A stretch of DNA of 26,224 nt, taken from positions 1-26,224 of IMG/VR virus record IMGVR_UViG_3300014911_000025; one strand, 5' to 3'. The notes under the pieces are model-generated. The model had not been told where the DNA came from and ran no database searches. It worked only from the letters and a program-made list of their open reading frames with translations. The DNA comes from a virus. Below are positions 1 through 7,810 of this stretch, one piece after another; position 1 is the stretch's first letter; the number at the start of each line of letters is the position of its first letter. Position numbers and translations under genes: made by a program.

Positions 1-400
1 GTTTCCATAAACGGCTTCTTATTTCAACTTGTTGCCGAAGAACATTATTTAATTTTCTTTCAGTTTCTAAAAGAGCTATTTTGCGTTTTTGCGCTTCTTT
101 CGCTGCCGCTATTTGCTTAGCCTCCATGGCTAACCTGTATTGATCTATTTTTTTATATTGAAGTTTTATTTTATCGCCAAGTTTTTCTAAACCAGGAAGA
201 TTCTCAAAAGACTTAACTTGTTTAAGAGGATATTTGGCCTTTGCTATAGACGGAACAAATTTGCCCAGCTGTCTTTCTAGTTCTTTTGTGCTACCAAGAC
301 CGACATCTACCTTTATTTTATTAACTTTTTTTTGAAGTTTTTCGACACCGGTAATTTTATCAATATTAAAGTCTATATTAAGATTAAAATTATCAGCCAT
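1..400 (-). CDS. Tape measure protein, N-terminal part (runs off the left edge)
   Basis: An open frame starts at ATG 400-398 (MADNFNLNIDFNIDKITG) and stays open to the window edge, giving 133 codons. The visible part is lysine-, glutamine- and glutamate-rich and strongly helical, with a coiled-coil-like stretch from about residue 75 (AMEAKQIAAAKEAQKRKIAL). An AGAAGG element lies about 8 bases upstream of the start. Tape measure proteins set tail length and follow the tail-assembly chaperone genes in siphophages, which is the position here. I infer the identity from that synteny and from the helical composition; the hydrophobic and domain-rich remainder is outside the window. A promoter-like motif and a stable hairpin lie in its leader. 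Another long helical tail protein is possible but less likely. Confidence 0.7.
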   Translation of the reverse strand, partial: MADNFNLNIDFNIDKITGVEKLQKKVNKIKVDVGLGSTKELERQLGKFVPSIAKAKYPLKQVKSFENLPGLEKLGDKIKLQYKKIDQYRLAMEAKQIAAAKEAQKRKIALLETERKLNNVLRQQVEIRSRLWK

Positions 401-427
401 AATATCCCTTCTTTCTTTTTATAAGTT

Positions 428-455
428 GAGACGGCCCTTTAACAAGAGCCGTCTC
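428..455 (-). promoter_or_regulatory. Stem-loop in the tape measure leader
   Basis: GAGACGGC (428-435) and GCCGTCTC (448-455) are perfect inverted copies. Read on the minus strand the stem extends through a U-G wobble to 12 continuous pairs closed by a GTTA loop; on the plus strand the same position is an A-C mismatch, so the minus-strand RNA is the folded form. No T-run follows it, and it sits between a promoter-like motif (491-517) and the tape measure start. It therefore looks more like a 5' untranslated stabilising or processing hairpin than an intrinsic terminator. Confidence 0.6.
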
Positions 456-490
456 GTTTAAATTGTACCGTTTAAAAACCCCAAGTGGCC

Positions 491-517
491 GTATTCTACT
501 ATTTATTATACACTAAA
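491..517 (-). promoter_or_regulatory. Putative late promoter upstream of tape measure gene
   Basis: Minus-strand sequence TTTAGTGTATAATAAATAG carries the GTGTATAAT core shared with four other intergenic sites in this window. It lies immediately after the TAG stop of the upstream gene and about 100 bases before the tape measure start. No recognisable -35 box is seen. Assignment rests on recurrence and position only. Confidence 0.5.
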
Positions 518-519
518 GA

Positions 520-1230
520 CTATTTCTTTTTTTGAGAACGTTTTTTCTTTGGGGGCTGAACATTAGATTCTTCGTCTTTAAAATCAAGAATGTTGCCCTC
601 TTCGTCTAATAGTTTATATTTATCAAGCCATATGTTTTCAATGAAACTTTCCTTGGGTGATTCTGTGCCATATATAACATATATAGTGTTCAAAATAGCA
701 TCTTGGGTTGCAATGTCGTCTGAACGGTCCACAAGATCATCATACGATTTAAAGAACGGATGCGGTTGAACTGAATCTACATAAGTACACTGAGCTGCGA
801 TATATGCATCTCTAATATCGGACGCATAAGCCTCGGCTGTGTTACGCATAATTTCATTTTCTTTATTTAGCAAACTAAAATAAGTTAGTCTCAATGTTCT
901 TAGTTTAAGAGAAAGATCATAACCCTCTTTTGTTTTTTCTGAAATTTCAGATAGGCGTTCTGCCGTATCAAAAATTTCTTGCTGTACAGCTTCTACCTGT
1001 CTTGTATATTCTTCGGTTATAATATTTCGCTTTTTTAAAATCTCTCTTGCCTCTTCTTCTGTAAAATATCCTTCACGAATAGCATTACTCCAGTGTTTTC
1101 CATATTGAAATTGCGCATCACGTATAACTTTTTTTGATGGCTGCTTAATAAATAGTTTTATTGTTTTTTCTTTCCCGTCTGCTCCAATAGTTTTTGTTTT
1201 AAATCTTCTTGCAATATCTTTTTCTTCCAT
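520..1230 (-). CDS. Tail assembly chaperone-like protein (second copy)
   Basis: The product has 236 residues from ATG 1230 (MEEKDIARRF); this start is chosen over one 16 codons upstream because AGGAGAGG sits 5 bases before it. Residues 30-55 contain a helical segment ending in IREGYFTEEEAREIL, followed by long charged helices (60-140) and an acidic region. The C-terminus is a basic tail (PPKKKRSQKKK). It resembles the product of 1607-2644 in architecture, and both precede the tape measure gene, the usual place of the G/GT-type tail assembly chaperones that coat the tape measure during tail growth. I see no slippery site joining it to a neighbour. The stop is TAG, the only non-TAA stop among the genes here. 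Function is inferred from synteny and architecture. Confidence 0.5.
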   Translation of the reverse strand: MEEKDIARRFKTKTIGADGKEKTIKLFIKQPSKKVIRDAQFQYGKHWSNAIREGYFTEEEAREILKKRNIITEEYTRQVEAVQQEIFDTAERLSEISEKTKEGYDLSLKLRTLRLTYFSLLNKENEIMRNTAEAYASDIRDAYIAAQCTYVDSVQPHPFFKSYDDLVDRSDDIATQDAILNTIYVIYGTESPKESFIENIWLDKYKLLDEEGNILDFKDEESNVQPPKKKRSQKKK

Positions 1231-1232
1231 TT

Positions 1233-1589
1233 TTACCTCTCCTCTGTTTTTATTACTGTAAATTTCCCTAGCCCACATTCACCCGAATCTACAACTTCTC
1301 CGTCTACATCTACCCCCGGCTGCACAAAACGGATAGTGTGTTTAATTGGGCTTACGTGTACACAATTATTTATAATAGATTTAACTTCACGAATTTTATT
1401 GTTAGCGTTTCTTAAAATACTTGATCTTACATTTTTGTAATTTTTAAATTCTGCAAATCCGGCAAGTTCCATTGCCTGTAAAGCCCCAACAAAAATATTT
1501 TTCATCCGCTTTTCAATTTCTTTTACCAAAAGCTCTTTACAGTCCTCGTCAGAATCCCGTTCTTCAAACTCTAAACTTTCTTCTAGCAT
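1233..1589 (-). CDS. Small unknown protein in tail module
   Basis: The product has 118 residues from ATG 1589, preceded by AAGGAGAGG. The first 20 residues are very acidic (MLEESLEFEERDSDEDCKEL); the middle (20-75) is helical and basic. The C-terminal third looks beta-rich (HTIRFVQPGVDVDGEVVDSG, then LGKFTVIKTEER). It ends 2 bases before the start of the next gene, so the two are probably translationally coupled. I do not recognise the family. Its place between the two chaperone-like genes suggests a small tail component or an assembly partner, but nothing in the sequence proves this. Confidence 0.6.
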   Translation of the reverse strand: MLEESLEFEERDSDEDCKELLVKEIEKRMKNIFVGALQAMELAGFAEFKNYKNVRSSILRNANNKIREVKSIINNCVHVSPIKHTIRFVQPGVDVDGEVVDSGECGLGKFTVIKTEER

Positions 1590-1606
1590 TATATCCTCTC
1601 CTTTCT

Positions 1607-2644
1607 TTAAGTATAGTTTCTCTTAACATACACTATTTTATCATCATGTTCGCCAAGCTTTTTCGCCAGTTCTGTTTCGTCAATAGGTTTGCCCCCTCTA
1701 GAATTAATAATATCCATTTTTCTTTTTAGTTTCATTCTGTTGATAGGACTATTTAGGTTTAAAACCTCCTCAGCCTCTTCTGGGTTTTTAGTAACCTTAA
1801 ATATATCTTCATGAGAATCCACCGTAGGACCACCGCGAACAACCGTGGTAGAACTAGTTTTGCTTTCATTTTCTTGTCTTTTTAACCATGCATCAAATTT
1901 TTTGTCGTCTTCAAATTCTTGTTGTGTAGGCGGATGAATACTTTGTAAGGCATTCTCGTATATATTAGTCCATCTTAAAAACATCTGCTGATCGATGGTT
2001 AGTTCATCAAGACGATTATACAAAATGTTTTCCCCAAAATCTTTGGCGGAAGTCCATATTAATCTCCAAACAAAACTTCTCGCAATTCTTCTAATATCGG
2101 AAATTGTTATGTCAAATGTATCATTATAATGGTCTAAAATACTTTTAAGCACCGTATCATCTTCATCAAAATCATTTGGCGTTTTCCATAATCTTTCCCC
2201 ATCAATCGTTAAACAATTCAAGCATATGGACCAAAGATTCTTCTGTTGTTCGGCTATTGACTCAGCAGACTGCTCTGTTAATTTATTTCTTTTTTTAGTT
2301 AGCTCGTCTAATTCTCTCGAAAATTTTCTTAACATTCTTTCGTCATAATTATCTTCAGAAGAATATTTTTTGACTAAACTTTGTAAATTTAAAAGTCTTT
2401 TTTCTTGTATGTGAGACCATGTGTTTCTTTTAATAGCCTCTTGAATAAGCTCATTTTCTGTTAAAAATCCTTCTGAAATAGCATGTTCTTTGGCGGCTTT
2501 ATATATGGCATCTAAAAGCAAAATGTCTTTAGAGGAAGATGATTTTATTTGCACTAAAGCCATACCATTATCGGTTTTAACGCAAACTATTTTTCTTCCA
2601 TAAAGTAAATATGCCAGTAATATATCGTCCCTATTTCTTTCCAT
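1607..2644 (-). CDS. Tail assembly chaperone-like protein (first copy)
   Basis: The product has 345 residues. An N-terminal beta-type segment (about 1-40) is followed by a helix and the motif AISEGFLTENELIQEAIKRN (55-74), charged helices (75-135), a segment QQKNLWSICLNCL (133-145), and an acidic or polar second half ending in basic residues. The motif, helix and Cys-containing segment recur in the same order in the product of 520-1230, which suggests duplication. The gene lies between the major tail and tape measure genes, where tail assembly chaperones are normally found. It starts 2 bases after the homing endonuclease stop, and its own Shine-Dalgarno is weak, so it may depend on coupling. 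Function is inferred from position. Confidence 0.5.
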   Translation of the reverse strand: MERNRDDILLAYLLYGRKIVCVKTDNGMALVQIKSSSSKDILLLDAIYKAAKEHAISEGFLTENELIQEAIKRNTWSHIQEKRLLNLQSLVKKYSSEDNYDERMLRKFSRELDELTKKRNKLTEQSAESIAEQQKNLWSICLNCLTIDGERLWKTPNDFDEDDTVLKSILDHYNDTFDITISDIRRIARSFVWRLIWTSAKDFGENILYNRLDELTIDQQMFLRWTNIYENALQSIHPPTQQEFEDDKKFDAWLKRQENESKTSSTTVVRGGPTVDSHEDIFKVTKNPEEAEEVLNLNSPINRMKLKRKMDIINSRGGKPIDETELAKKLGEHDDKIVYVKRNYT

Positions 2645-2646
2645 AA

Positions 2647-3735
2647 TTATACCAGCATAGCTTTTGCCGCAATATATTTCCTGTTCATTCTGGTATTTTC
2701 TCTTGAACCATTATAAATATACTTGACAAATTTCTCTGTGTCTTTCTTTGATACGCGTAAATTATTAGAAGGTTTCCAGTTTATGTTGCGTTGTTTTCGT
2801 GTGTTGAGATAACACTTTATATTATTTTCTTCTAATATGTCTTTGATTGATTCTAGAAATTGTTTGCTTGTGGAGTAAAAAGCCGCCCTATTTGAATTAA
2901 TATCAATACCGCCATCTGCCTCCCAGAATCCTCTAATAAAATGGTTTACTTTTGGGTGATTTTTTATCCACTCAGGGAGCACCATTTTGCCAATTCTATT
3001 CCCTTCTGGAAACTGTCTTTCTTGTAAGTATTCAGCAAATTTTTTTGAGTAAACCGTTAGCGCTATATTGTTTTTTCTGGTGTAAAAAGCTCCATCTAAA
3101 TTAAGTTTATGATATAATTTTTGAAATTTCTCTAAAATATCCAAATCTTTTTTATTTAATTCAATACAAATCCTATAATTTCTTTTTTCTAAGTGTCCAT
3201 CGCCAAACAAAAAGCCCATATACCATAACAGATTAGCATCTGTTATTTTGCTTGGAGAGATTTTTTTCTCTTTATAGTGCGCAGATTCTTGCACATTTCG
3301 GCTTATACCTTCTTCTTTTAGCCAGTACCAAACAGTCATAGGTGAATTAACAGAAAGTTTTTCCGCTATTGTTTGTGTTCCCACGCCAGCTTTATAAAGT
3401 TTTAGAGCCTTTTGTTTTGTTTCTAAAGAATATTTTTTGTGTCCTCTGCTTACACCTTTTTTCTTCAACCATACCCATATAATGTTAGCCTTAGAGGGCT
3501 CGATACCAAGTTCTTCGGCTACTTGATCTATTGTTTTACCGCTTTTATATAGACTAAGAGCCTTTTGTTTTGTTTCTTTGGAGTATTTATTATGACCTCT
3601 ATTGATATTAGCTTTTTGTGTCCAGGTCACAATGGTTTGTGTAGGTATACCCAGTTCCTTTCCCACATTTGTTGCCGTTAATCCTTTTTGATATAAATTA
3701 ATAGCTTTTTGTTTTATTTCCTTTCCATACCTCAT
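2647..3735 (-). CDS. LAGLIDADG homing endonuclease with three N-terminal HTH repeats
   Basis: The product has 362 residues from ATG 3735 (MRYGKEIKQKAINLY); AAGGATG lies 7 bases upstream, whereas the earlier in-frame ATG has no ribosome site. Residues 1-46, 50-97 and 101-147 are three similar helix-turn-helix units (SKETKQKALSLYKSG, SLETKQKALKLYKAG). Two LAGLIDADG helices follow: WYMGFLFGDGH (171-181) and FIRGFWEADGG (266-276), each with the acidic residue expected at the active site, so it is a single-chain pseudo-dimeric enzyme. Such enzymes cut a long target site and spread their own gene. It stands free between tail genes rather than inside a recognisable intron or intein, flanked by a terminator, its own promoter-like motif, and a closely packed downstream tail gene. 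It is a selfish insertion and probably not needed for the virion. Confidence 0.92.
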   Translation of the reverse strand: MRYGKEIKQKAINLYQKGLTATNVGKELGIPTQTIVTWTQKANINRGHNKYSKETKQKALSLYKSGKTIDQVAEELGIEPSKANIIWVWLKKKGVSRGHKKYSLETKQKALKLYKAGVGTQTIAEKLSVNSPMTVWYWLKEEGISRNVQESAHYKEKKISPSKITDANLLWYMGFLFGDGHLEKRNYRICIELNKKDLDILEKFQKLYHKLNLDGAFYTRKNNIALTVYSKKFAEYLQERQFPEGNRIGKMVLPEWIKNHPKVNHFIRGFWEADGGIDINSNRAAFYSTSKQFLESIKDILEENNIKCYLNTRKQRNINWKPSNNLRVSKKDTEKFVKYIYNGSRENTRMNRKYIAAKAMLV

Positions 3736-3742
3736 AGTACCA

Positions 3743-3772
3743 TCCTTTCTAATATATATTATACACAATTTT
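3743..3772 (-). promoter_or_regulatory. Putative late promoter upstream of homing endonuclease
   Basis: Minus-strand AAAATTGTGTATAATATATA matches the GTGTATAAT core of the recurrent motif. It lies downstream of the terminator at 3786-3831 and 8 bases upstream of the endonuclease start codon, overlapping its leader. Expression of the endonuclease and of the tail genes behind it probably restarts here. Assigned from recurrence and position. Confidence 0.5.
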
Positions 3773-3785
3773 GGTGAAAAATTTA

Positions 3786-3831
3786 ATGGGGCAAATGATT
3801 TTTTTGAGTGTTATTTAATCACTTGCCCCAT
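3786..3831 (-). terminator. Rho-independent terminator after major tail gene
   Basis: The arms ATGGGGCAAATGATT (3786-3800) and AATCACTTGCCCCAT (3817-3831) form a 15-pair stem with one G-U wobble when read on the minus strand (A-C mismatch on the plus strand), closing a loop of about 16 bases. The stem is followed on the minus strand by TAAATTTTT. It begins 27 bases after the major tail protein stop and separates that gene from the homing endonuclease. Confidence 0.85.
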
Positions 3832-3857
3832 AAGTCCAATAATATCAACAGGTTACA

Positions 3858-4835
3858 TTAACCACCAGCAACAGCTAATTCATTGAAATTCGAGAAATTG
3901 TAAGTGACATTAACGTCACCTCCGGTTGCATCTCCACCACCATAATCAATAGATCTCAATTTATTATTACTCCCAAGATCAATAGCAAGATCAAACGGAC
4001 TCTTAAGCTGAATCTTAATTTGTTTACCGTAAGTGTTTGTCGTCAAATCACTTCTGGCGTCAATTTTATCACCTGCAGCAGTAATAGTTTCAAAAGCACT
4101 TGTTACCTCAATTGGATAACTAGGTATTTTTGTGTACGGTTTTCTCTGACCTAGTCGATAAATGTCTCGGCGAGAAAAGTCCGCAGAAATAGTTATTGTT
4201 TGCAAATGGTCATCAAGGGATGCCCCAGTATAAGGCATTCCACCAGCACCGCTTGGGAATATACTATTAACCAAATCTAAATCCTGTCTACGCGCAACAG
4301 CAGGAACAGTTTCGCCACCAGAGAAGAATCCATCAGGGACATCTCCGCCTATGGTCCACGCCATAGAATCGTCTACTCCACTAGCCCACATTTTATCATT
4401 TCCAACGACCGTAACTCTCTCTGTAGCAACACCTTCAACAGGCATTGTAAATGTCCAGTTATTCAAATACATCCCAGAACAATAACATGCCGCAACAGCA
4501 TAACCACTAGAGGCAGTTTGGCTGTCCGAATAAATTAGTAATGCCATATCAAATTTCTGGGTCAAACGACCAGGAAGGTCATCACCATCAGTAGTACAGT
4601 AGTCCCACAAAGTAGGAGTTCCATCAATAACTCTTTCTATGGTACCCTCAACAGCCGGCATCGTTTCAACGTCAGCATAGATCTGCAATTGACCGAGCTG
4701 ATAAGTCTGTTCGGTTTCAAATGTCGTCGTAAGACCTACAGACTGAACACCAGAAACAGGATACCATGTATCACTACCAGTATCCCTAAGGTGAACTGCG
4801 TGTATCGCATAAAATACATGTTCGTTATTAGGCAC
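3858..4835 (-). CDS. Major tail protein (tail tube)
   Basis: The product has 325 residues starting at GTG 4835, preceded by AAGGAGGTG. It is beta-rich with many Thr, Gly and Asp residues. Residues 20-70 contain a pattern typical of tail tube subunits, a strand-turn-strand block followed by VEGTIERVIDG. The second half has a repeat-like beta region (DLDLVNSIFPSGAGG, then LQTITISADFSRRDIYRLG). Tail tube proteins stack as rings around the tape measure and form the DNA conduit. The gene sits after the tail terminator-like gene and before the chaperone-like genes, has its own promoter-like motif upstream and a strong terminator downstream, as expected for a high-copy protein. No sheath gene is adjacent. 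Confidence 0.8.
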   Translation of the reverse strand: MPNNEHVFYAIHAVHLRDTGSDTWYPVSGVQSVGLTTTFETEQTYQLGQLQIYADVETMPAVEGTIERVIDGTPTLWDYCTTDGDDLPGRLTQKFDMALLIYSDSQTASSGYAVAACYCSGMYLNNWTFTMPVEGVATERVTVVGNDKMWASGVDDSMAWTIGGDVPDGFFSGGETVPAVARRQDLDLVNSIFPSGAGGMPYTGASLDDHLQTITISADFSRRDIYRLGQRKPYTKIPSYPIEVTSAFETITAAGDKIDARSDLTTNTYGKQIKIQLKSPFDLAIDLGSNNKLRSIDYGGGDATGGDVNVTYNFSNFNELAVAGG

Positions 4836-4870
4836 CTAAAACTCACCTCCTTATTTAAATCGTCATAAGA

Positions 4871-4900
4871 CTATATGTCACATATAATTATACACTATTT
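4871..4900 (-). promoter_or_regulatory. Putative late promoter upstream of major tail gene
   Basis: Minus-strand AAATAGTGTATAATTATATG continues into GTGACATATAG. It is nearly the same over 30 bases as the site before the protease gene (18403-18432): both have AAATAGTGTATAA, two variable bases, ATA, one variable base, then GTGACA. The shared GTGAC lies about 5 bases after the TATAA box and may mark the transcription start. It lies 36 bases upstream of the GTG start. Confidence 0.65.
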
Positions 4901-4911
4901 CAGTATGTTTA

Positions 4912-5757
4912 TTATACGTTATAAAACCTAAGGGTAATTTGCGCCAATCCCCCTTCGTAATAATCCAAATCAACACTATTATATACAATTCTTCTAACCC
5001 AACATTGACCACAAGAATAATTATCTTGCCAATTTGAAAAATGAAAATCGTTAGCAATACTTCCATATTCATCAAATATTTCTGGGGCACTATCAAAATC
5101 AATTATTTTTAATCTAATTTCTTCTTTTTCTTTAAGTGTTTCTAATATATTATCTCTATCTACTAAATTATCTGCAATGACATAAACATTAAACCAGTAC
5201 TCAACATTCTTGCCACCACCAAGCTGATAACCCCCTATTGTTCCAGCTCTATAAAGTTCATAAAATACAATAGGCATTTTAGAAAGCGTCCCGCTTGGGA
5301 TTGTTTCCGGTCTATTAAAGACATCACTAAACAACCTTCTATCATTAGCTACATTATAAACAGCCACAGTATTATACGAGAATTCTCCAACCACAGAAGC
5401 CGTTACAGATTGGGGGGTGTCAAAAATTACTCTACCATTCAAATAATCAACATGTACCCCACTCCCATTAGGGATAAAAACATTATCAACATAGACACCA
5501 CTACAAATAATCAAATCGGTATAACCACTTGGCGCAGAAACATCCTGGTCAAACACGAAATTATCATAATAACTTTCCCAAACTGTCCCTTCGGGATAAC
5601 TAGGATCATGCGACAAAGTAAACCTATCATATTTTATATTTTGGAACCAACCAGTGAGACCAGATGTTACAGTATTATACCCACCGGCATTAGCAAACGT
5701 ATTTCTAAGCCAATAATCCATGGTTTTTTGTATATTTGTAAGTCTCTTATTTATCAT
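4912..5757 (-). CDS. Tail terminator / tail completion-like protein
   Basis: The product has 281 residues. Its ATG overlaps the stop of the gene above (TAATG at 5755-5759). The N-terminal helix (MINKRLTNIQKTMDYWLRN) leads into a Gly/Tyr/Thr-rich beta insertion (about 25-135). The last half reads like the conserved part of tail terminators: KMPIVFYEL, then EYWFNVYVIADNLVDRDN (about 195-212), helix ILETLKEKEEIRL, and a closing strand AQITLRFYNV. Tail terminators cap the finished tube and join it to the head. Position just before the major tail gene supports this. The insertion makes it longer than the usual 130 to 180 residues of the family. The family is assigned from synteny and pattern, not from a search. 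Confidence 0.55.
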   Translation of the reverse strand: MINKRLTNIQKTMDYWLRNTFANAGGYNTVTSGLTGWFQNIKYDRFTLSHDPSYPEGTVWESYYDNFVFDQDVSAPSGYTDLIICSGVYVDNVFIPNGSGVHVDYLNGRVIFDTPQSVTASVVGEFSYNTVAVYNVANDRRLFSDVFNRPETIPSGTLSKMPIVFYELYRAGTIGGYQLGGGKNVEYWFNVYVIADNLVDRDNILETLKEKEEIRLKIIDFDSAPEIFDEYGSIANDFHFSNWQDNYSCGQCWVRRIVYNSVDLDYYEGGLAQITLRFYNV

Positions 5758-6518
5758 TATTTTTTCCTGTATTCTTTAATAAGTTTACTTTTTACATATT
5801 CTATAATTCCGTTTTTAATAATTTTTCTGTTAGAGGGCGTGAAAACCTCTTCTCGCCAATTAGCAACTTCTGGATTAGAAGACAAGACCGACCATGTTCC
5901 TTGTTTTGGATTCATGTATGGTAAAAAGCCAAAAACTCTTCTTGCAAAGTAAGTACGCGATTTATGCGGGGCATGTCCAAACACAAGAGAAACTAAACCA
6001 GTATCATACCATTTATATTTTGCACCTACAACTGCACCATCTATAAAATCTATCAACGATCTTCCCGCCAATTTTTCAGCAAAAGAAAACGCAAATTGTT
6101 CATACGCTGTATATTCTCTTAATGTTTGTGTTTTAAACGCTTGAATATTAATACTTCCAACTGCCCCCTTTTTTGTTGACCCTTTAACATTAGCGGTACC
6201 CCTACAAGATTTTCTGAAAGCATCTAACAAAATTTCGCTAGAATAAGGATTTTCTAAACCAAGCTGAGCTATACCTCCCTGTCTACTGTTGTCATTTATC
6301 CAGCGCCACATTTCTGTGTCTTGTATACTCGTTATCCCAGCGTATTTGCCCCCACCTTCGTGTTTTTTAGTTAGAGATGCAACTGCAATACCAACAGCTG
6401 TTTTCATGCCATGGCTACGAAAGACTTTCCTGGATTTGTTGGTAAGTCTTTGGCGCAATTCTGATTCTAGTTTTTCTATATTTCGTTTATTCATATGTAT
6501 TTTAATCTGAAAAGCCAT
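5757..6518 (-). CDS. Neck / tail completion protein (HK97 gp10-like by position)
   Basis: The product has 253 residues from ATG 6518 (MAFQIKIHMNKRNIEKLESE). I preferred this start to one 7 codons upstream because GTGGAG lies about 8 bases before it and it falls 1 base after the previous stop. The protein is basic with an N-terminal charged helix, a Gly-rich middle, and the segment LVFGHAPHKSRTYFARR (about 184-200); the C-terminus is a lysine-rich helix. In siphophages the gene between head closure and tail terminator usually encodes this small basic neck protein. The family match is inferred from gene order; length is above the typical 110 to 150 residues. Confidence 0.45.
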   Translation of the reverse strand: MAFQIKIHMNKRNIEKLESELRQRLTNKSRKVFRSHGMKTAVGIAVASLTKKHEGGGKYAGITSIQDTEMWRWINDNSRQGGIAQLGLENPYSSEILLDAFRKSCRGTANVKGSTKKGAVGSINIQAFKTQTLREYTAYEQFAFSFAEKLAGRSLIDFIDGAVVGAKYKWYDTGLVSLVFGHAPHKSRTYFARRVFGFLPYMNPKQGTWSVLSSNPEVANWREEVFTPSNRKIIKNGIIEYVKSKLIKEYRKK

Positions 6519-6519
6519 T

Positions 6520-6999
6520 TTATTTCTCCACAAAATCACCTATAGCTAAAAAATCTTCACCAAGACCCTTTTTAACAGGTGGCGTAAGAGGTATATATGA
6601 TTTATCCCTAATCCTCATTTCAACACAATTAGCCATATAATCAAAGTTAACTAAAAAGGTTTTAAGTCTCGCAACATTACGATGTTCAATAACACCATTT
6701 TTGTTTTGTATTTCTTTGCGCTCTGTTTGCACAGTTGCAATAAACGAGTTATTATTTTGAACCGTAATTCTACCGTACCCACCACAAACTGGACACGTTT
6801 GTCCCGGTCCAAACGGAATACCAGAAGGAGATGGCGTATATTTGTTGCCACTTCTTTTATTTTGATAATCGTAAGTACAGTTATAACAATCAATTGTGCT
6901 TGGCTGTCCAATGGCAGTAACTGTGCGCCCAAAAGAATTAATCATTTCGGTCATTTTGGATTGCCATAAACTAATTACTTGTGCACTTATTAACGGCAT
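6520..6999 (-). CDS. Zinc-finger head-closure / connector protein
   Basis: The product has 159 residues from ATG 6999; its start directly follows the previous stop. The four cysteines C38, C41, C69 and C72 form a CxxC pair and a CPVCGGYG pair, the knuckle pattern of DnaJ-type zinc ribbons, so it should bind one zinc ion. Around the ribbon lie an N-terminal helix and a C-terminal beta region (ARLKTFLVNFDYMANCVEMR) with a polar tail. Zinc-ribbon proteins of this size next to the adaptor gene act as head-closure or stopper proteins in several phage groups; here that role is inferred from the gene order. Confidence 0.5.
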   Translation of the reverse strand: MPLISAQVISLWQSKMTEMINSFGRTVTAIGQPSTIDCYNCTYDYQNKRSGNKYTPSPSGIPFGPGQTCPVCGGYGRITVQNNNSFIATVQTERKEIQNKNGVIEHRNVARLKTFLVNFDYMANCVEMRIRDKSYIPLTPPVKKGLGEDFLAIGDFVEK

Positions 7000-7797
7000 T
7001 TAAAACCACCCATATGTATTTACACTTCCCGGAGGGATAACTTGACTTAAATAATCTCTTGTTATTTTAAATGCATATCTTTTTTTCGCTTCATTGTATT
7101 GTCTTCTAAGTTCCATCAATACAGAATTCTTAGACGCCACACCAACATTTGTATCAATTTCATCATCTCCGCTACGAACTCTTATACCTTCGCTAGCGCC
7201 CTGAGATGTGGATTCTTGAACTATATTATATGCAGTTTGTAAAACAACTAGATCTACAAAGTCCCAATCTTTTTGAAGCACTGGATCGGGTATGATTGCT
7301 GGTGCAGGATAAACTGTGGTAGTATAAACCCTATTATATTCGGCACTACTTATTTCTGGTATATCTATTGTAACCTCTAACGCGGCTTGGGCTATTTTTT
7401 CATAAAGATCTGTGCCAGAAGGAGATACAACATTAGAAACCTTATTTTTAACCATTTCACCGATAACACTTTGCCAGGTTGTATCAGAAACAGCTTGTAC
7501 ATCATAGACAATGATAGAGCCAAATTCATAAGAATATCCAGCCCCAGATTCAGCTATATATGTCCACTTGTCTGTATAGCTTCCTTCTGTAGAAACACCA
7601 CTCATAGTAACACTATATACACCAGCGCTAACATTAGTAACATTTTCTGAATCTATTGTTTGTATTAAATTAAAAGATGGATCATATATCTGAACCTGTA
7701 CAATCTGATACGGATTATTTAAGACTCCATTTTTTGTAAAAGTCATATTTAATGTTATGTCTTCGTTTATTACTGCCGTAGAACGAGTTACTGCCAC
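7000..7797 (-). CDS. Head-tail adaptor with N-terminal Ig-like domain
   Basis: The product has 265 residues from GTG 7797, preceded by AAAGGGGTG. Residues 1-100 look like an Ig-like beta sandwich (DITLNMTFTKNGV, then VSAGVYSVTMSGVSTEGSY). Residues 105-265 are helical, with a segment DWDFVDLVVLQTAYNIVQES and a basic helix KNSVLMELRRQYNEAKKRYA, as in helical-bundle adaptors that dock on the portal ring. The order Ig domain then helical bundle and the location right before head-closure and neck genes support the assignment. A related Ig-like domain forms the separate protein at 8561-8953. Confidence 0.5.
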   Translation of the reverse strand: MAVTRSTAVINEDITLNMTFTKNGVLNNPYQIVQVQIYDPSFNLIQTIDSENVTNVSAGVYSVTMSGVSTEGSYTDKWTYIAESGAGYSYEFGSIIVYDVQAVSDTTWQSVIGEMVKNKVSNVVSPSGTDLYEKIAQAALEVTIDIPEISSAEYNRVYTTTVYPAPAIIPDPVLQKDWDFVDLVVLQTAYNIVQESTSQGASEGIRVRSGDDEIDTNVGVASKNSVLMELRRQYNEAKKRYAFKITRDYLSQVIPPGSVNTYGWF

Positions 7798-7810
7798 TTA
7801 TATCACCCCT

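Noticed and set aside
428-455. Intrinsic terminator for the 520-1230 gene
   Set aside because: No T-run follows the stem on either strand, and it lies downstream of a promoter-like motif, so a leader hairpin fits better.
3858-4835. Tail sheath, implying a contractile tail
   Set aside because: Only one major tail gene is present, its pattern fits a tube protein, and no second sheath-sized gene is adjacent.
5410-5952. 180-codon plus-strand frame
   Set aside because: It spans the junction of two minus-strand genes, has no start signal and an implausible composition.
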